Source: Bacillota bacterium
GTDB lineage: Bacteria; Bacillota; Bacilli; Paenibacillales; UBA4045
DNA: 64,000 nucleotides
Direction of reading: 5' to 3'
Assembly (NCBI GenBank): GCA_023441055.1
Contig: JAEZQY010000047.1
Span: 248,001 to 312,000, forward strand
Under the pieces are notes generated by a model, which was not told the DNA's origin, searched no databases, and worked only from the letters and a program-made list of their open reading frames with translations. The first letter of the stretch is position 1; each line of letters begins with the position of its first letter. Positions 23,744 through 32,996 of this stretch are shown here, in pieces. The translations under genes were made by a program, and so were the position numbers.

Positions 23744-25111
23744 ATGAACTTGCATCATGCGCATACAACGAAGGAAAAGCTCCGTCTATTCCTCCTTATC
23801 ATGCTGCCCATTCTCGTCACTCAGGTCGGCTATAATGCGATGACCTTATTCGATACGATCATGTCCGGCAGATACGGCACGAATGATCTGGCTGGCGTAG
23901 CGATCGGCTCTAATCTGTGGCTGCCGGTGTTCGTCGCGATCAATGGCGTGCTCTTGGCGGTTACGCCGATCATCTCGCAATTGGTTGGTGCTAAGAAGAC
24001 CGATACCATCGCGCCGTCTGTCATGCAGGCGCTGTACCTGGCTTTCGTAATCGGCGTTGCGGTCATCGCGATGGGCACGATTGCAGTCGAGCCTGTTCTG
24101 CAGCTGATGAATCTGGATGCTGAGGTTCATCACATTGCAAAGCGATACCTGTTCGGTCTGTCATTCGGTGTCATTCCGCTGTTCCTATCGAATGTGCTGC
24201 GGAATTTCTTCGATGCGCAGGGCTTTACTAGAATCACTATGATTATTATACTCGGTGCGGTTCCGTTCAACATCGTACTGAATTACCTGCTCATCTTCGG
24301 GAAGCTAGGCTTCCCAGAGCTGGGCGGCATCGGCAGTGGCTTCGCGACCGCTGTCACCTATTGGCTCATCCTGTTCATCAGCATCGGGATGGTGTACAAG
24401 CACCCTGCTATGCGCGCCCATGGCTTATTCAAGCGTTGGCCGGAGCCATCACCGCGCGAATGGAGAAATCAACTGGCGATCGGCGTGCCTATCGGCTTGT
24501 CGGTCTTCTTCGAAGCAAGTATCTTCTCGATCATGGCGCTCCTCATGGGCGGTATGTTCGACACTACTACGATTGCCGCGCACCAGGCTGCGGCCAGCTG
24601 GTCGGGCATGATGTTCATGCTGCCGCTCAGCATCTCAATGGCACTGACCATACTAGTCGGCTTCGAGGTTGGAGCCGGACGCACGAAGCATGCGCGCAGC
24701 TATGGACGAATCGGTGTTACAGCTGCCGTGGGCATTATTGCGTTCATGGCCGTGCTGCTGTTCTTCAACCGCCCGATGGTCGCAGGCTGGTTCACCCATT
24801 CAGCAGATGTCGCGGCATTAACGCAGCAATTCCTGATCTTCGTGATCTTCTTCCAGCTGTCCGACGCTTCACAAGCCTCCCTGCAGGGCGTGCTGCGCGG
24901 ATATAAGGACGTGACCGTGCCATTCATCATTGCGCTGGTCTCCTATTGGGGAATCGGTATCCCAACTGGCTACGCGCTGGCCGCTTGGTCACCGCTTGGC
25001 CCTTATGGCCTGTGGGTCGGCATCATCATCGGCCTCTCCTGCGCAGCGGCGGGCTTCTATGTTCGCCTGCGGCGGACGCAGCGACTGGCTGGCGACCTGT
25101 CGTCCAATTGA
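23744..25111 (+). CDS. MATE family multidrug/sodium antiporter
   Basis: A 455-residue MATE transporter with twelve hydrophobic segments in two similar halves. Typical features are VTQVGYNAMTLFDTIMSGRY near the start, FFDAQGFTRITMIIIL, and in the second half FEASIFSIMALLMGG and LSDASQASLQGVLRGYKDV. GGAGG lies just upstream of ATG 23744, with TTG 23750 as an alternative. MATE proteins export cationic drugs or metabolites in exchange for protons or sodium. It stands alone and is divergent from the ABC-2 exporter leader. Confidence 0.92.
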   Translation: MNLHHAHTTKEKLRLFLLIMLPILVTQVGYNAMTLFDTIMSGRYGTNDLAGVAIGSNLWLPVFVAINGVLLAVTPIISQLVGAKKTDTIAPSVMQALYLAFVIGVAVIAMGTIAVEPVLQLMNLDAEVHHIAKRYLFGLSFGVIPLFLSNVLRNFFDAQGFTRITMIIILGAVPFNIVLNYLLIFGKLGFPELGGIGSGFATAVTYWLILFISIGMVYKHPAMRAHGLFKRWPEPSPREWRNQLAIGVPIGLSVFFEASIFSIMALLMGGMFDTTTIAAHQAAASWSGMMFMLPLSISMALTILVGFEVGAGRTKHARSYGRIGVTAAVGIIAFMAVLLFFNRPMVAGWFTHSADVAALTQQFLIFVIFFQLSDASQASLQGVLRGYKDVTVPFIIALVSYWGIGIPTGYALAAWSPLGPYGLWVGIIIGLSCAAAGFYVRLRRTQRLAGDLSSN

Positions 25112-25193
25112 GTCATCGTAAGCTATGCAGCATCACATCCAAATAGAATAAACACATTGTATATTTTGCATCTAGAGATGGAGAGCGATCATT

Positions 25194-26372
25194 ATGTATT
25201 CACTTTTACTTGTTATTATTTATTTAGCATTCATCGGTCTGGGTTTGCCGGACTCCTTACTTGGTTCCGCGTGGCCTGTCATGCAATCAGAACTCGGCGT
25301 ACCTGTTTCCTATGCAGGATTGATTACGATGATTATCGCGTGCGGCACGATCATTTCTAGCTTACTATCAGATCGGCTCACCCGTAAGTTTGGAGCGGGA
25401 CTGGTTACAGCAGTTAGTGTTCTGTTTACAGCCGTAGCTCTTTTTGGCTTCTCACTATCCGATTCGTTCATCTGGCTGTGCCTGTGGGCGATCCCGTTCG
25501 GACTTGGCGCAGGAGCGGTTGATGCGGCACTTAACAACTATGTTGCGCTTCATTATTCATCCCGCCATATGAGCTGGCTGCATTGCTTCTGGGGTGTCGG
25601 TGCTTCAGTTAGCCCGTACATCATGAGCCATAGTCTGACGGGCGGTTATGGGTGGAATAATGGTTATCATCTGGTGGGTATTGTGCAAATCATTCTGACT
25701 ATGTTCCTCTTCATCAGCTTACCCTTATGGAAGAAGAGGAATACAGCGCATACACAGGAAGGAACTCTCTCTAAACCACTGGGCTTAAGGCAAGCTTTAA
25801 AAATCAAAGGTGTTCCGTTCATACTGATCACATTCTTCTCCTATTGTGCGTTGGAAGCAACAGCCATGTTATGGGCAAGTAGTTATCTCGTACAGCATCG
25901 CGAAGTAGATGCTCATATTGCTGCTCGATTTGCTTCATTATTTTTCCTTGGCATTACATTCGGTCGCTTCGTGAGTGGATTTATTGCTGATAAACTCGGG
26001 GACAAGCTGTTGATTCGTATTGGCATTCTTACAACTATGGCAGGCTTACTATTAATTGCCTTACCGTTACAGACGGATCTGTCAGCTTTAGCTGGTTTAA
26101 TTGTTATCGGACTGGGTTGTGCGCCTATATATCCCGCGATCATTCACTCCACACCATTCAATTTTGGTAAGGAGAATTCACAGGCCATTATTGGTATCCA
26201 AATGGCGAGTGCTTATGTAGGCTCAACCTTCATACCGCCGCTTTTCGGTTATCTTGCATCGTATACGAGCATGGGATTATTCCCCTTGTACTTGGCTATT
26301 TTTATCGTTGTTACGCTACTAATGTCTGAGCGATTAAACCAAATAATAGCCACCAGAGAAGCTGTTCATTGA
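25194..26372 (+). CDS. MFS transporter, 12-TM
   Basis: A 392-residue MFS protein with twelve membrane segments. It resembles the sugar/fucose-permease-like branch: FIGLGLPDSLLGSAWPVMQS, SDRLTRKFGAG (motif A), FGLGAGAVDAALNNYVALHY and FGRFVSGFIADKLGDK. GGAGAG precedes the ATG at 8-9 bases. The gene is plainly more AT-rich and less biased in codon ending than the neighbouring MATE and ppaC genes, so it may be a later arrival. The substrate is unknown. Confidence 0.85.
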   Translation: MYSLLLVIIYLAFIGLGLPDSLLGSAWPVMQSELGVPVSYAGLITMIIACGTIISSLLSDRLTRKFGAGLVTAVSVLFTAVALFGFSLSDSFIWLCLWAIPFGLGAGAVDAALNNYVALHYSSRHMSWLHCFWGVGASVSPYIMSHSLTGGYGWNNGYHLVGIVQIILTMFLFISLPLWKKRNTAHTQEGTLSKPLGLRQALKIKGVPFILITFFSYCALEATAMLWASSYLVQHREVDAHIAARFASLFFLGITFGRFVSGFIADKLGDKLLIRIGILTTMAGLLLIALPLQTDLSALAGLIVIGLGCAPIYPAIIHSTPFNFGKENSQAIIGIQMASAYVGSTFIPPLFGYLASYTSMGLFPLYLAIFIVVTLLMSERLNQIIATREAVH

Positions 26373-26393
26373 ACGCTTCAAATGCTGGGAAAA

Positions 26394-26436
26394 GGGATGT
26401 CTCTCAGGTCACTTTATGACCTTTTTGAGACATCCC
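26394..26436 (-). terminator. Hairpin between convergent MFS and ppaC genes
   Basis: GGGATGTCTC (26394-26403) pairs perfectly with GAGACATCCC (26427-26436), and AGGTCA/TGACCT extend the stem inside. On the minus strand it is followed by TTTTCCC, so it best serves ppaC; it may also stop the convergent MFS transcript. Confidence 0.75.
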
Positions 26437-26499
26437 CCTCGTGCATTTACTAGCTAAATCAATTTCTTTGTTGCTTGAGTCATAATGATATTGATTCCT

Positions 26500-27432
26500 C
26501 TATCTCTTATTAAACGTATCCGTCAACACCGGCACGATCTGCGACTTGCGGGATACGACGCCCTTCAGCAGAGCCGTGTTATTGTCGAGCTTCACGCCAT
26601 AAGCTGCTTCAACCGCATCAGCAGCCTTGCCCAGAGCCAAGCCCACGGAATCATTATTCAAGATATCGGTCACGACGAACAGGAACAGATCCAGCCCCTT
26701 GTCAGCGATAATCTTGTTAAGCGCTTCCTCTACCTCAGCCTGGCGGCTCAGCACATCGTTCACATCAACCGCGTTGACCTGTGCAATCTCCACCTTCGCG
26801 CTGCCCATGCTGAACTCCTTGGCATCCAGCGTGATCAATTGCGCCACCGACCGTTGGCTCAGATCAGCGCCTGCCTTCAGCATGTCCAGACCATACACTT
26901 CAGCGTCCACACCGGCGATCTCCGCCAGCTCGCGAGCAGCAGCCACATCTTCAGCCGTGCAGGTCGGCGACTTGAACAGCAGAGAGTCCGAGATGATCGC
27001 AGACAGCATGAGGCCAGCGATCTCCTTCTTCACAGCTACGCCATTCTCCTTGTACAGCTTCAGCAGAATCGTCGCCGTGCAGCCGACCGGTTCAGCGCGA
27101 TAGTACAGCGGGCCGCTCGTCTCGAAGTTCGCGATGCGGTGATGGTCAATAACCTCGATTACACGCACTTGATCGATATCAGACGCGCTCTGCTGACGCT
27201 CATTATGGTCTACGAGGATCACGTCCTGCGCCTCATTCGCCACAGTCTCCACGAGACGCGGAGCGGCTATCTTGAAGGTGTCGAGCGCATATTGCGTCTC
27301 GCTGCTAACCTCACCCAGGCGCACCGCCTCTACATTGTTCCCTAACGCTGTCTTCAACTCGGCATACGCAATCGCAGAGCAAATCGTATCCGTATCGGGG
27401 TTCTTATGCCCGAAGATTAGTACCTTACTCAT
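26500..27432 (-). CDS. ppaC: Manganese-dependent inorganic pyrophosphatase
   Basis: A 310-residue family II pyrophosphatase of the DHH superfamily, which splits pyrophosphate to phosphate in the cytosol and pulls biosynthetic reactions forward. Motifs: IFGHKNPDTDTICSAIAYA (metal ligands His and Asp residues), LVDHNE, VIEVIDHHRIANFET (DHH) and ILSRKSQIVP-like ending (here VVSRKSQIVPVLTD) carrying the basic SRKKQ-type phosphate contact. GGAGG lies ahead of the ATG. Length agrees with Bacillus PpaC (309). It is a single gene with its own promoter and terminator. Confidence 0.97.
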   Translation of the reverse strand: MSKVLIFGHKNPDTDTICSAIAYAELKTALGNNVEAVRLGEVSSETQYALDTFKIAAPRLVETVANEAQDVILVDHNERQQSASDIDQVRVIEVIDHHRIANFETSGPLYYRAEPVGCTATILLKLYKENGVAVKKEIAGLMLSAIISDSLLFKSPTCTAEDVAAARELAEIAGVDAEVYGLDMLKAGADLSQRSVAQLITLDAKEFSMGSAKVEIAQVNAVDVNDVLSRQAEVEEALNKIIADKGLDLFLFVVTDILNNDSVGLALGKAADAVEAAYGVKLDNNTALLKGVVSRKSQIVPVLTDTFNKR

Positions 27433-27472
27433 CTCCCACTACCTCCATGATCAGTTGATTTCATACCCTCTT

Positions 27473-27545
27473 ATCAAATTCATAGTATTCCACTATGAGA
27501 TTTGATTCCTTCGACTAATATACCTTAGATTTAACCCCTTAACAA
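27473..27545 (-). promoter_or_regulatory. ppaC promoter and 5' UTR hairpin
   Basis: On the minus strand TTGTTA (27545-27540) and TATATT (27522-27517) are 17 bases apart. Downstream an almost perfect inverted repeat (27473-27506, ATCAAAT..CATAGT paired with ACTATG..ATTTGAT around ATTCC) would form a stable hairpin at the very start of the ppaC mRNA, some 40 bases before its start codon. It has no T-run, so it is more likely a stabiliser or control hairpin than a terminator. Confidence 0.6.
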
Positions 27546-27570
27546 GCTAATATCTCGCAAAATAATTACC

Positions 27571-29409
27571 CTAAACCGCATTCGCCGCCCGTTTATACTG
27601 ATGCTGATACAAGCCTGCATAGAAGCCTTGCTGCTCAAGCAGCTCCTCATGTGTGCCGCGCTCGATGATCCGTCCGTCATTGACGACCAGAATTTGATCT
27701 GCCTCGCGAATCGTGCTCAGTCGATGCGCAATAACGAAGCTCGTGCGTCCCTTCATCAGCGCTCGCATCGCCTGCGTAATATGCATCTCTGTCCGTGTAT
27801 CGATGCTGCTGGTCGCCTCGTCCAGGATCAGAATCGCATGATTCGCCAGCATCGCCCGTGCGATGGTCAGCAGCTGCCGCTGCCCCTGGCTGATGTTGGA
27901 CCCCTCCGCCAGAATCTCGCTGTCATAGCCGTCGGCCATCTTGCGGATAAAGCTGTCCGCATTCGCTAATCTAGCGGCCTCCTCCACCTCGGCGTCCGTC
28001 GCATCCGGATTGCCATACTTGATATTGTCGCGCACCGTTCCGGAGAATAGATACGCGTCCTGCAGCACAATCCCCAGCTGACTCCGAAGCTCTTGCTTAT
28101 TCAGCTCGCGGATGTCCTGGCCATCGATCAGAATCGCTCCGCTGTCTATATCATAGAATCGCGTCAGCAGATTCACAATCGTCGTCTTGCCAGCTCCGGT
28201 CGGACCAACCAGCGCGATCATCTGCCCCGGCTTCGCCGTCAGATTCACATCGGTCAACGTAGGCTCGCCTTCCTTATAGGAAAAGTGAACATCGCGGAAC
28301 TCCACCTCGCCGGCTCGCACCTGATAGCCGGAAGGAGCTACATCATTCACATATTCCGACGGCGTATCCATAATCTCGAACACGCGCTCCGCGCCGGCAA
28401 TCGCGGCTTGGATCACATTGTATTGATTCGCTAGTTCATTGATCGGACGCCCGAATTGCCTGGAGTACGTGATGAAGCTGGCCACCATCCCGACCGAGGT
28501 CAGACCGGCCAGCGCGAGCCATCCGCCGCCGAAGGCGACAACCGCGAACGTGATGTTATTCACCATATTCATCACCGGCCCCATCAGCCCGGAGAAGATC
28601 TGCGCCTTAATCCCGACAACCGTCAAGCGTTCATTGATCGCCCGAAATTCCTCAATCGACTGCCGCTCTCGTCCGTAGGTGACGACAACCTTCTGACCGG
28701 ATACGGTCTCCTCGATATAGCCGTTGAGCTCCCCGAGCTCCTTCTGCTGGGAGGTGAAGTGCTTGCGGGTGAACTTCGCGATCAGCCGCGAGCTGACAAT
28801 GACGATCGGCACAGTGATCAGTACGATTAAGGTCATATACACATCAAGTATCAACATCACGATAAGTGTACCGACTACGGTGAGCGCGCCGGAAATAAGC
28901 TGTACGACACTCTGGTTGAGTGAGTTTGCTACATTTTCCATATCGTTGGTCAGTCTGCTCATAATATCCCCATGCTTGCGCGTATCGAAAAATCGCAGCG
29001 GCAGCTTCTGCAAATCCGCGAAGATGTCGGTGCGCATCGACCAGACGGTCTTCTGGGTCAGCTTCGCCATGACGAACGCCTGGAACCAGGTGATCACAGA
29101 AGTGACCGCGTATACGCCGAGCAGCAGCCAGCAAGCTCTGAACAAGCCGGGCAGATTGTTGCCGATCACATAATGGTCAATCGAGTAACCGATCAGGAAC
29201 GGACCAATCAGCCCCAGTCCCGCGCTGATCGCAGTGAGGCAGAAGACGAAGATAAGGCTCGTGCGGTGATGCTTGAGATAGCGCCAGATCCGCAGCAGTG
29301 TGTCCTTGGTGTTTTTCGGTCTAATCTTCATCATCGGCATCGGACCTCGGCCCATCGGATGACCGGGACCTGCCGGCGGCGCATCGGTTCGCCTGGACGA
29401 ATTATGCAC
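27571..29409 (-). CDS. ABC exporter half-transporter (consensus ATPase partner)
   Basis: A 612-residue membrane-ATPase fusion: six membrane segments (about residues 45-330), then Walker A GPTGAGKTT, Q-loop VLQDAYLFSG, signature ISQGQRQLLTIARAMLAN, Walker B AILILDEATSSID and switch IAHRLST. The catalytic Glu is present, but the signature has Q in place of the first Gly of LSGGQ. The start is GTG 29409 (AGGAGG 9 bases upstream), eight bases inside the previous gene. It pairs with the next gene product as a heterodimeric multidrug exporter. The long frame to 29514 is overlap. Confidence 0.9.
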   Translation of the reverse strand: MHNSSRRTDAPPAGPGHPMGRGPMPMMKIRPKNTKDTLLRIWRYLKHHRTSLIFVFCLTAISAGLGLIGPFLIGYSIDHYVIGNNLPGLFRACWLLLGVYAVTSVITWFQAFVMAKLTQKTVWSMRTDIFADLQKLPLRFFDTRKHGDIMSRLTNDMENVANSLNQSVVQLISGALTVVGTLIVMLILDVYMTLIVLITVPIVIVSSRLIAKFTRKHFTSQQKELGELNGYIEETVSGQKVVVTYGRERQSIEEFRAINERLTVVGIKAQIFSGLMGPVMNMVNNITFAVVAFGGGWLALAGLTSVGMVASFITYSRQFGRPINELANQYNVIQAAIAGAERVFEIMDTPSEYVNDVAPSGYQVRAGEVEFRDVHFSYKEGEPTLTDVNLTAKPGQMIALVGPTGAGKTTIVNLLTRFYDIDSGAILIDGQDIRELNKQELRSQLGIVLQDAYLFSGTVRDNIKYGNPDATDAEVEEAARLANADSFIRKMADGYDSEILAEGSNISQGQRQLLTIARAMLANHAILILDEATSSIDTRTEMHITQAMRALMKGRTSFVIAHRLSTIREADQILVVNDGRIIERGTHEELLEQQGFYAGLYQHQYKRAANAV

Positions 29410-31138
29410 TAGCCTCATCCTCCTCTCTAAGCTGAGATTGACAAATTTCCTGATACACCTGACTGCTGCGCAGCAGCTCCTCATGGGTGCCCGATGCCAC
29501 AATCTGTCCATCATCGAGGACGAGAATCCGATCCGCCTCGATGACCGAAGAGACGCGCTGCGCGATCACCAGCGTCGTCGTGCGCTTGAGCAGCTGCTTG
29601 AGCGAATGCTGAATGCGGGATTCTGTTCCCAGATCGATTGCGCTAGTACTGTCATCGAGGATCAGGACTTCCGGTTGAGTGAGCAGCGCGCGGGCAATGG
29701 ATAGGCGCTGCTTCTGACCGCCGGACAGATTCACGCCCTTCTGACCGACAATCGTGTCATAACCATCCGGGAACTCCATGATGAATCCGTGCGCTTCCGC
29801 TGCCTTCGCGGCAGCCTCAACCTCCTCCTGCGAAGCATCGGAGCGGCCATATCGGATATTGTCGCGAATCGTGCCGCTGAACAGGATCGCCTCCTGCATC
29901 ACGAAGCCAATCCGGCTGCGCAGCTCATCGAGCTTCATATCCCGCAGGTCGATGTCATCGATCAGCACTCGCCCTGACCTCGCCTCATACAACCGCGGAA
30001 TCAAGCTGACCAGCGTAGACTTGCCCGCGCCAGTCGAGCCCAGAATCGCCACCGTCTGCCCCGGCTCTGCCTGGAAGCTGATCCCTCGCAGCACATCCTT
30101 CCCCATCTCATAAGCAAAATAAACCTCATCAAAGGTTACTCTGCCTTCGCGCTTCTCCTGCGGGACGATTGCTGCCTGTGGTGATTCCTGGATCTCGGAC
30201 ACATCACCCAGCACCTCGACAACGCGATCCGCAGACGCCCGAGCACGCGTCACATTCACGAAGATCATGCTCAGCATCATCAGATTGAAGAGCAGCTGCG
30301 TGACATAATTGATGAATGCAATCAGCTCTCCGGCCTTTAGCGAACCGACCGCATGCAGCTTGCCACCGTAAGCGAGAACCGCTACGATGACGATATTCAG
30401 CACGAGCAGCAGAACCGGCATGATCGTCGCCATGACCAGATTCGCCTTAATCGAAGTGTCTCGGTATGCTGCATTCGCCCCGCCGAACCGCTCCTTCTCG
30501 AAATCCGCGCGCACGAATGCCTTGACCACGCGGATGCCTGCCAGATTCTCTCGGATCACGCTGTTCAATCGGTCCAGCGCATGCTGGACATTGACGAACA
30601 AGGGCATCCCCTTCTTCATGACATAGGCGATCACGAGGATCAGAATCGGGACCGCGGCCAGCAAAATCAACGACAGCTTCACGCTGATCATCAACGCCAT
30701 TACAAGGCTCCCCAGCACAGTCAAGGGTGAACGCACCATCATCCGCAGCATCATCTGCACGAAATTCTGGAGCTGCACGACATCCGCAGTCAGGCGTGTA
30801 ATAAGCGAACCCGTCGTCCACTTCTCCAGATTGCGGAAGGAGGAATGCTGCACCTTGCTGAACAAGTCCATCCGCACGTCTCTTCCGAACTTCATCGCGG
30901 CGATGGACGCGAACACACCGCAGCCAATGCCCGTGATCGCGCCAAGTATCGCATACACCAGCATCAGGCCGCCCATCCGCTTAATATGATCCAGATCGCC
31001 AGTCATCACACCGTTGTCCACGATGTCTGCCAGAATGCGCGGCTGCATCAGGTCGAAGAAGACTTCCCCGACCATAAGCAGCGGCGCCAGTACGACGGCT
31101 ATCCAATATGGTTTAAGAGAACGGGATAATTGTTTCAT
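29402..31138 (-). CDS. ABC exporter half-transporter (degenerate ATPase partner)
   Basis: A 578-residue membrane-ATPase fusion with six N-terminal membrane segments, Walker A GSTGAGKST, Q-loop VMQEAILFSG, signature LSGGQKQRLSIARALLTQ and Walker B VLILDDSTSAID, where Asp replaces the catalytic Glu. In heterodimeric exporters such as BmrCD or TM287/288 this makes one of the two ATP sites non-hydrolytic; the partner here has the matching altered signature. The ATG at 31138 overlaps the stop of the MarR gene, so the regulator and both halves are one operon. Confidence 0.91.
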   Translation of the reverse strand: MKQLSRSLKPYWIAVVLAPLLMVGEVFFDLMQPRILADIVDNGVMTGDLDHIKRMGGLMLVYAILGAITGIGCGVFASIAAMKFGRDVRMDLFSKVQHSSFRNLEKWTTGSLITRLTADVVQLQNFVQMMLRMMVRSPLTVLGSLVMALMISVKLSLILLAAVPILILVIAYVMKKGMPLFVNVQHALDRLNSVIRENLAGIRVVKAFVRADFEKERFGGANAAYRDTSIKANLVMATIMPVLLLVLNIVIVAVLAYGGKLHAVGSLKAGELIAFINYVTQLLFNLMMLSMIFVNVTRARASADRVVEVLGDVSEIQESPQAAIVPQEKREGRVTFDEVYFAYEMGKDVLRGISFQAEPGQTVAILGSTGAGKSTLVSLIPRLYEARSGRVLIDDIDLRDMKLDELRSRIGFVMQEAILFSGTIRDNIRYGRSDASQEEVEAAAKAAEAHGFIMEFPDGYDTIVGQKGVNLSGGQKQRLSIARALLTQPEVLILDDSTSAIDLGTESRIQHSLKQLLKRTTTLVIAQRVSSVIEADRILVLDDGQIVASGTHEELLRSSQVYQEICQSQLREEDEASA

Positions 31139-31575
31139 GTTGATCGCTCCGTTGATAGATTAGTCAGCATTTTGAGCAGGAGATGACGAAGCTGTTCCTT
31201 CTCTTCCTCCGAGAAGTTGCCGAAGCTGCGCGCTTCAATCCGGCCTAGCTCTCCCAGAACCGCCGCGTGCGCCTCAAGCCCTCTCTCCGTTATATACACA
31301 CGTGAGATGCGCTGATCAGCGTCATCTTGTCTCCGTCTGATCAAGCCGTACTTCTCCATTCGCCTCAGCATCACCGTCAGTGTCGCAGGCGCAATCTGCA
31401 GCCGCTCCGCCAGTTCCTTCTGACTTCGCCCATCGCGCATAGCCAGCGCACGCAGCAGAGGCGGCTGACCAGGGAACACATCGAACTCCGACAGCTGATC
31501 ATGCAGCATCTGATAATGCCGCCTGGCCGCCTTCGAGAACAGCTTATTTAATGAATCGAACCCGTCATGGTTCAC
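31135..31575 (-). CDS. MarR-family regulator of the ABC exporter operon
   Basis: A 146-residue MarR protein: SEFDVFPGQPPLLRALAMRD, SQKELAERLQIAPATLTVML (helix-turn-helix), RRMEKYGLIRRRQDDADQRI (wing). It starts with GTG 31575, eight bases after AAGGAGG. It is first in an operon with the two ABC half-transporters and an upstream palindrome is a likely operator, so it should repress the pump until an inducer binds. Confidence 0.9.
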   Translation of the reverse strand: MNHDGFDSLNKLFSKAARRHYQMLHDQLSEFDVFPGQPPLLRALAMRDGRSQKELAERLQIAPATLTVMLRRMEKYGLIRRRQDDADQRISRVYITERGLEAHAAVLGELGRIEARSFGNFSEEEKEQLRHLLLKMLTNLSTERST

Positions 31576-31598
31576 CTCGCCGGCCTCCTTATCACCTA

Positions 31599-31620
31599 AT
31601 TGATTAGTCGACTAACTAAT
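31599..31620 (-). promoter_or_regulatory. Likely MarR operator
   Basis: The perfect palindrome TTAGTCGACTAA (31604-31615) sits in a longer imperfect one, ATTGATTAGTC/GACTAACTAAT. It adjoins a minus-strand TATTAT that could be a -10 box, and lies 24 bases before the MarR start codon. Such TTAG-TCGA-CTAA sites are typical of MarR dimers. Confidence 0.65.
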
Positions 31621-31661
31621 AATATACACGAATGATTATTACTTTTCCAGAGAATGTGTAC

Positions 31662-32996
31662 TTAATTCATAGCAATAGGTATCTGTAATGTAAATGTAGA
31701 ACCAACTCCAGTTTCACTCTCCACATGAATTTGACAGCCCTGAGCGTTCGCCAGCGCTTTAGATATACTAAGACCTATTCCAACGCCGCCTGTCATGCGG
31801 GATCTTGATTTATCCACACGATAAAATCGGTTGAAAATAAGAGGAATATCCTTCTTCTTTATGCCGATGCCATTATCCTGGAAACGAATATAATGGAATT
31901 GGTTATCGGAGGACAACGACAGCAACACGTCTCCTCCATTCTTGGTATATTTGATAGCATTGGATACAATATTCGACATGATTTGAATCATTTTATCTGA
32001 GTCCACCATAACATTACAAGGAACATAAGGATATTCAAAGCGAAATATTATCTGCTTCTCCTCTGCCTGAGGCAGGAAGTTTTGATGCACCCTTCTCGTC
32101 AATTGAATGAGGTCCACTCTTTTAAGCACTAGAGAAAACTGTGCCCCTTCCGCTTCCGAAAGACGCATAAGATCAACCAGTAAACGAGACAATCGATTGA
32201 TTTCCTCGTGGATGATCCCCATTCTGTTCGCATCTGGCTTATATATACCGTCCATAATAGCTTCCACCTGTGCTTGCAATGACATAAGCGGTGTGCGCAG
32301 TTCATGGGCTAAATCCTCTAGCAAATGCTTACGCCACTTCTCCTGATTATTAAGTTCCTGCAGCATATCATTCAGAATCAACGCCAGTTGCCTAAGCTCC
32401 AATGTCCCTTCCACAGGAAGCAGTTGCTCGCGCTCACCGTGACGAACTCGTTGGGCAAATTCAGAAAGGCGCTGCAAATAACGGGATGTCCATCTGGATA
32501 GGATAAATCCAACAATCAAAGCGACAATCCCCAGGACTAGTAGAAGAAGGAGCAGTCTGGACTTACTATTAATGTGATAATCCTCAAGCTGCGGATTTAG
32601 GAGACTCATATGATCCGGATAATTGAATAAGACCGTGCCAACCTGATGTCCGTTCAGCACATACGGGTGTGAAAGCTCATAACTCGTATAATCAACTTTG
32701 TTCATCCGATCGTCGATTTCATCGATATAATCCATCTCTATACCGTATACTCTGGATCTCTGCTCTAACCAGTTCGTCTGCTCTGTTGTCAATGCATCTC
32801 TCCCAATTCCACGCTCCTTCATTTCTTGAACCATTGCTAAAGAGATCGTTTGTAAATTCTGACGTTTGAATCCGCTCACAATATTATTTATATCTGTTGT
32901 GTACAGCCAAGTTAATAAGCCGAATATAGCCAGCGAGTAAACAAAAAGCACAAGCAGAAGAAGCACCTGTGTTTTCTGAAATAGATTAATCTTCAT
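31662..32996 (-). CDS. Sensor histidine kinase
   Basis: A 444-residue membrane kinase. Two membrane segments (about residues 10-32 and 148-168) flank an extracellular domain of about 115 residues. Then come a HAMP domain, a phospho-acceptor box LLEDLAHELRTPLMS (His near residue 230), N box IVSNAIKYT, G1 DNGIGIKKKD, F box FNRFYRVDKS and G2 GGVGIGLSIS. The start overlaps the response-regulator stop (ATGA). It phosphorylates that regulator; being next to the sugar transport operon suggests sensing of its substrate or of envelope state. Confidence 0.93.
   Translation of the reverse strand: MKINLFQKTQVLLLLVLFVYSLAIFGLLTWLYTTDINNIVSGFKRQNLQTISLAMVQEMKERGIGRDALTTEQTNWLEQRSRVYGIEMDYIDEIDDRMNKVDYTSYELSHPYVLNGHQVGTVLFNYPDHMSLLNPQLEDYHINSKSRLLLLLLVLGIVALIVGFILSRWTSRYLQRLSEFAQRVRHGEREQLLPVEGTLELRQLALILNDMLQELNNQEKWRKHLLEDLAHELRTPLMSLQAQVEAIMDGIYKPDANRMGIIHEEINRLSRLLVDLMRLSEAEGAQFSLVLKRVDLIQLTRRVHQNFLPQAEEKQIIFRFEYPYVPCNVMVDSDKMIQIMSNIVSNAIKYTKNGGDVLLSLSSDNQFHYIRFQDNGIGIKKKDIPLIFNRFYRVDKSRSRMTGGVGIGLSISKALANAQGCQIHVESETGVGSTFTLQIPIAMN

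Noticed and set aside
26485..27345. Plus-strand frame of 286 codons over ppaC
   Set aside because: Antisense shadow of an unmistakable pyrophosphatase.
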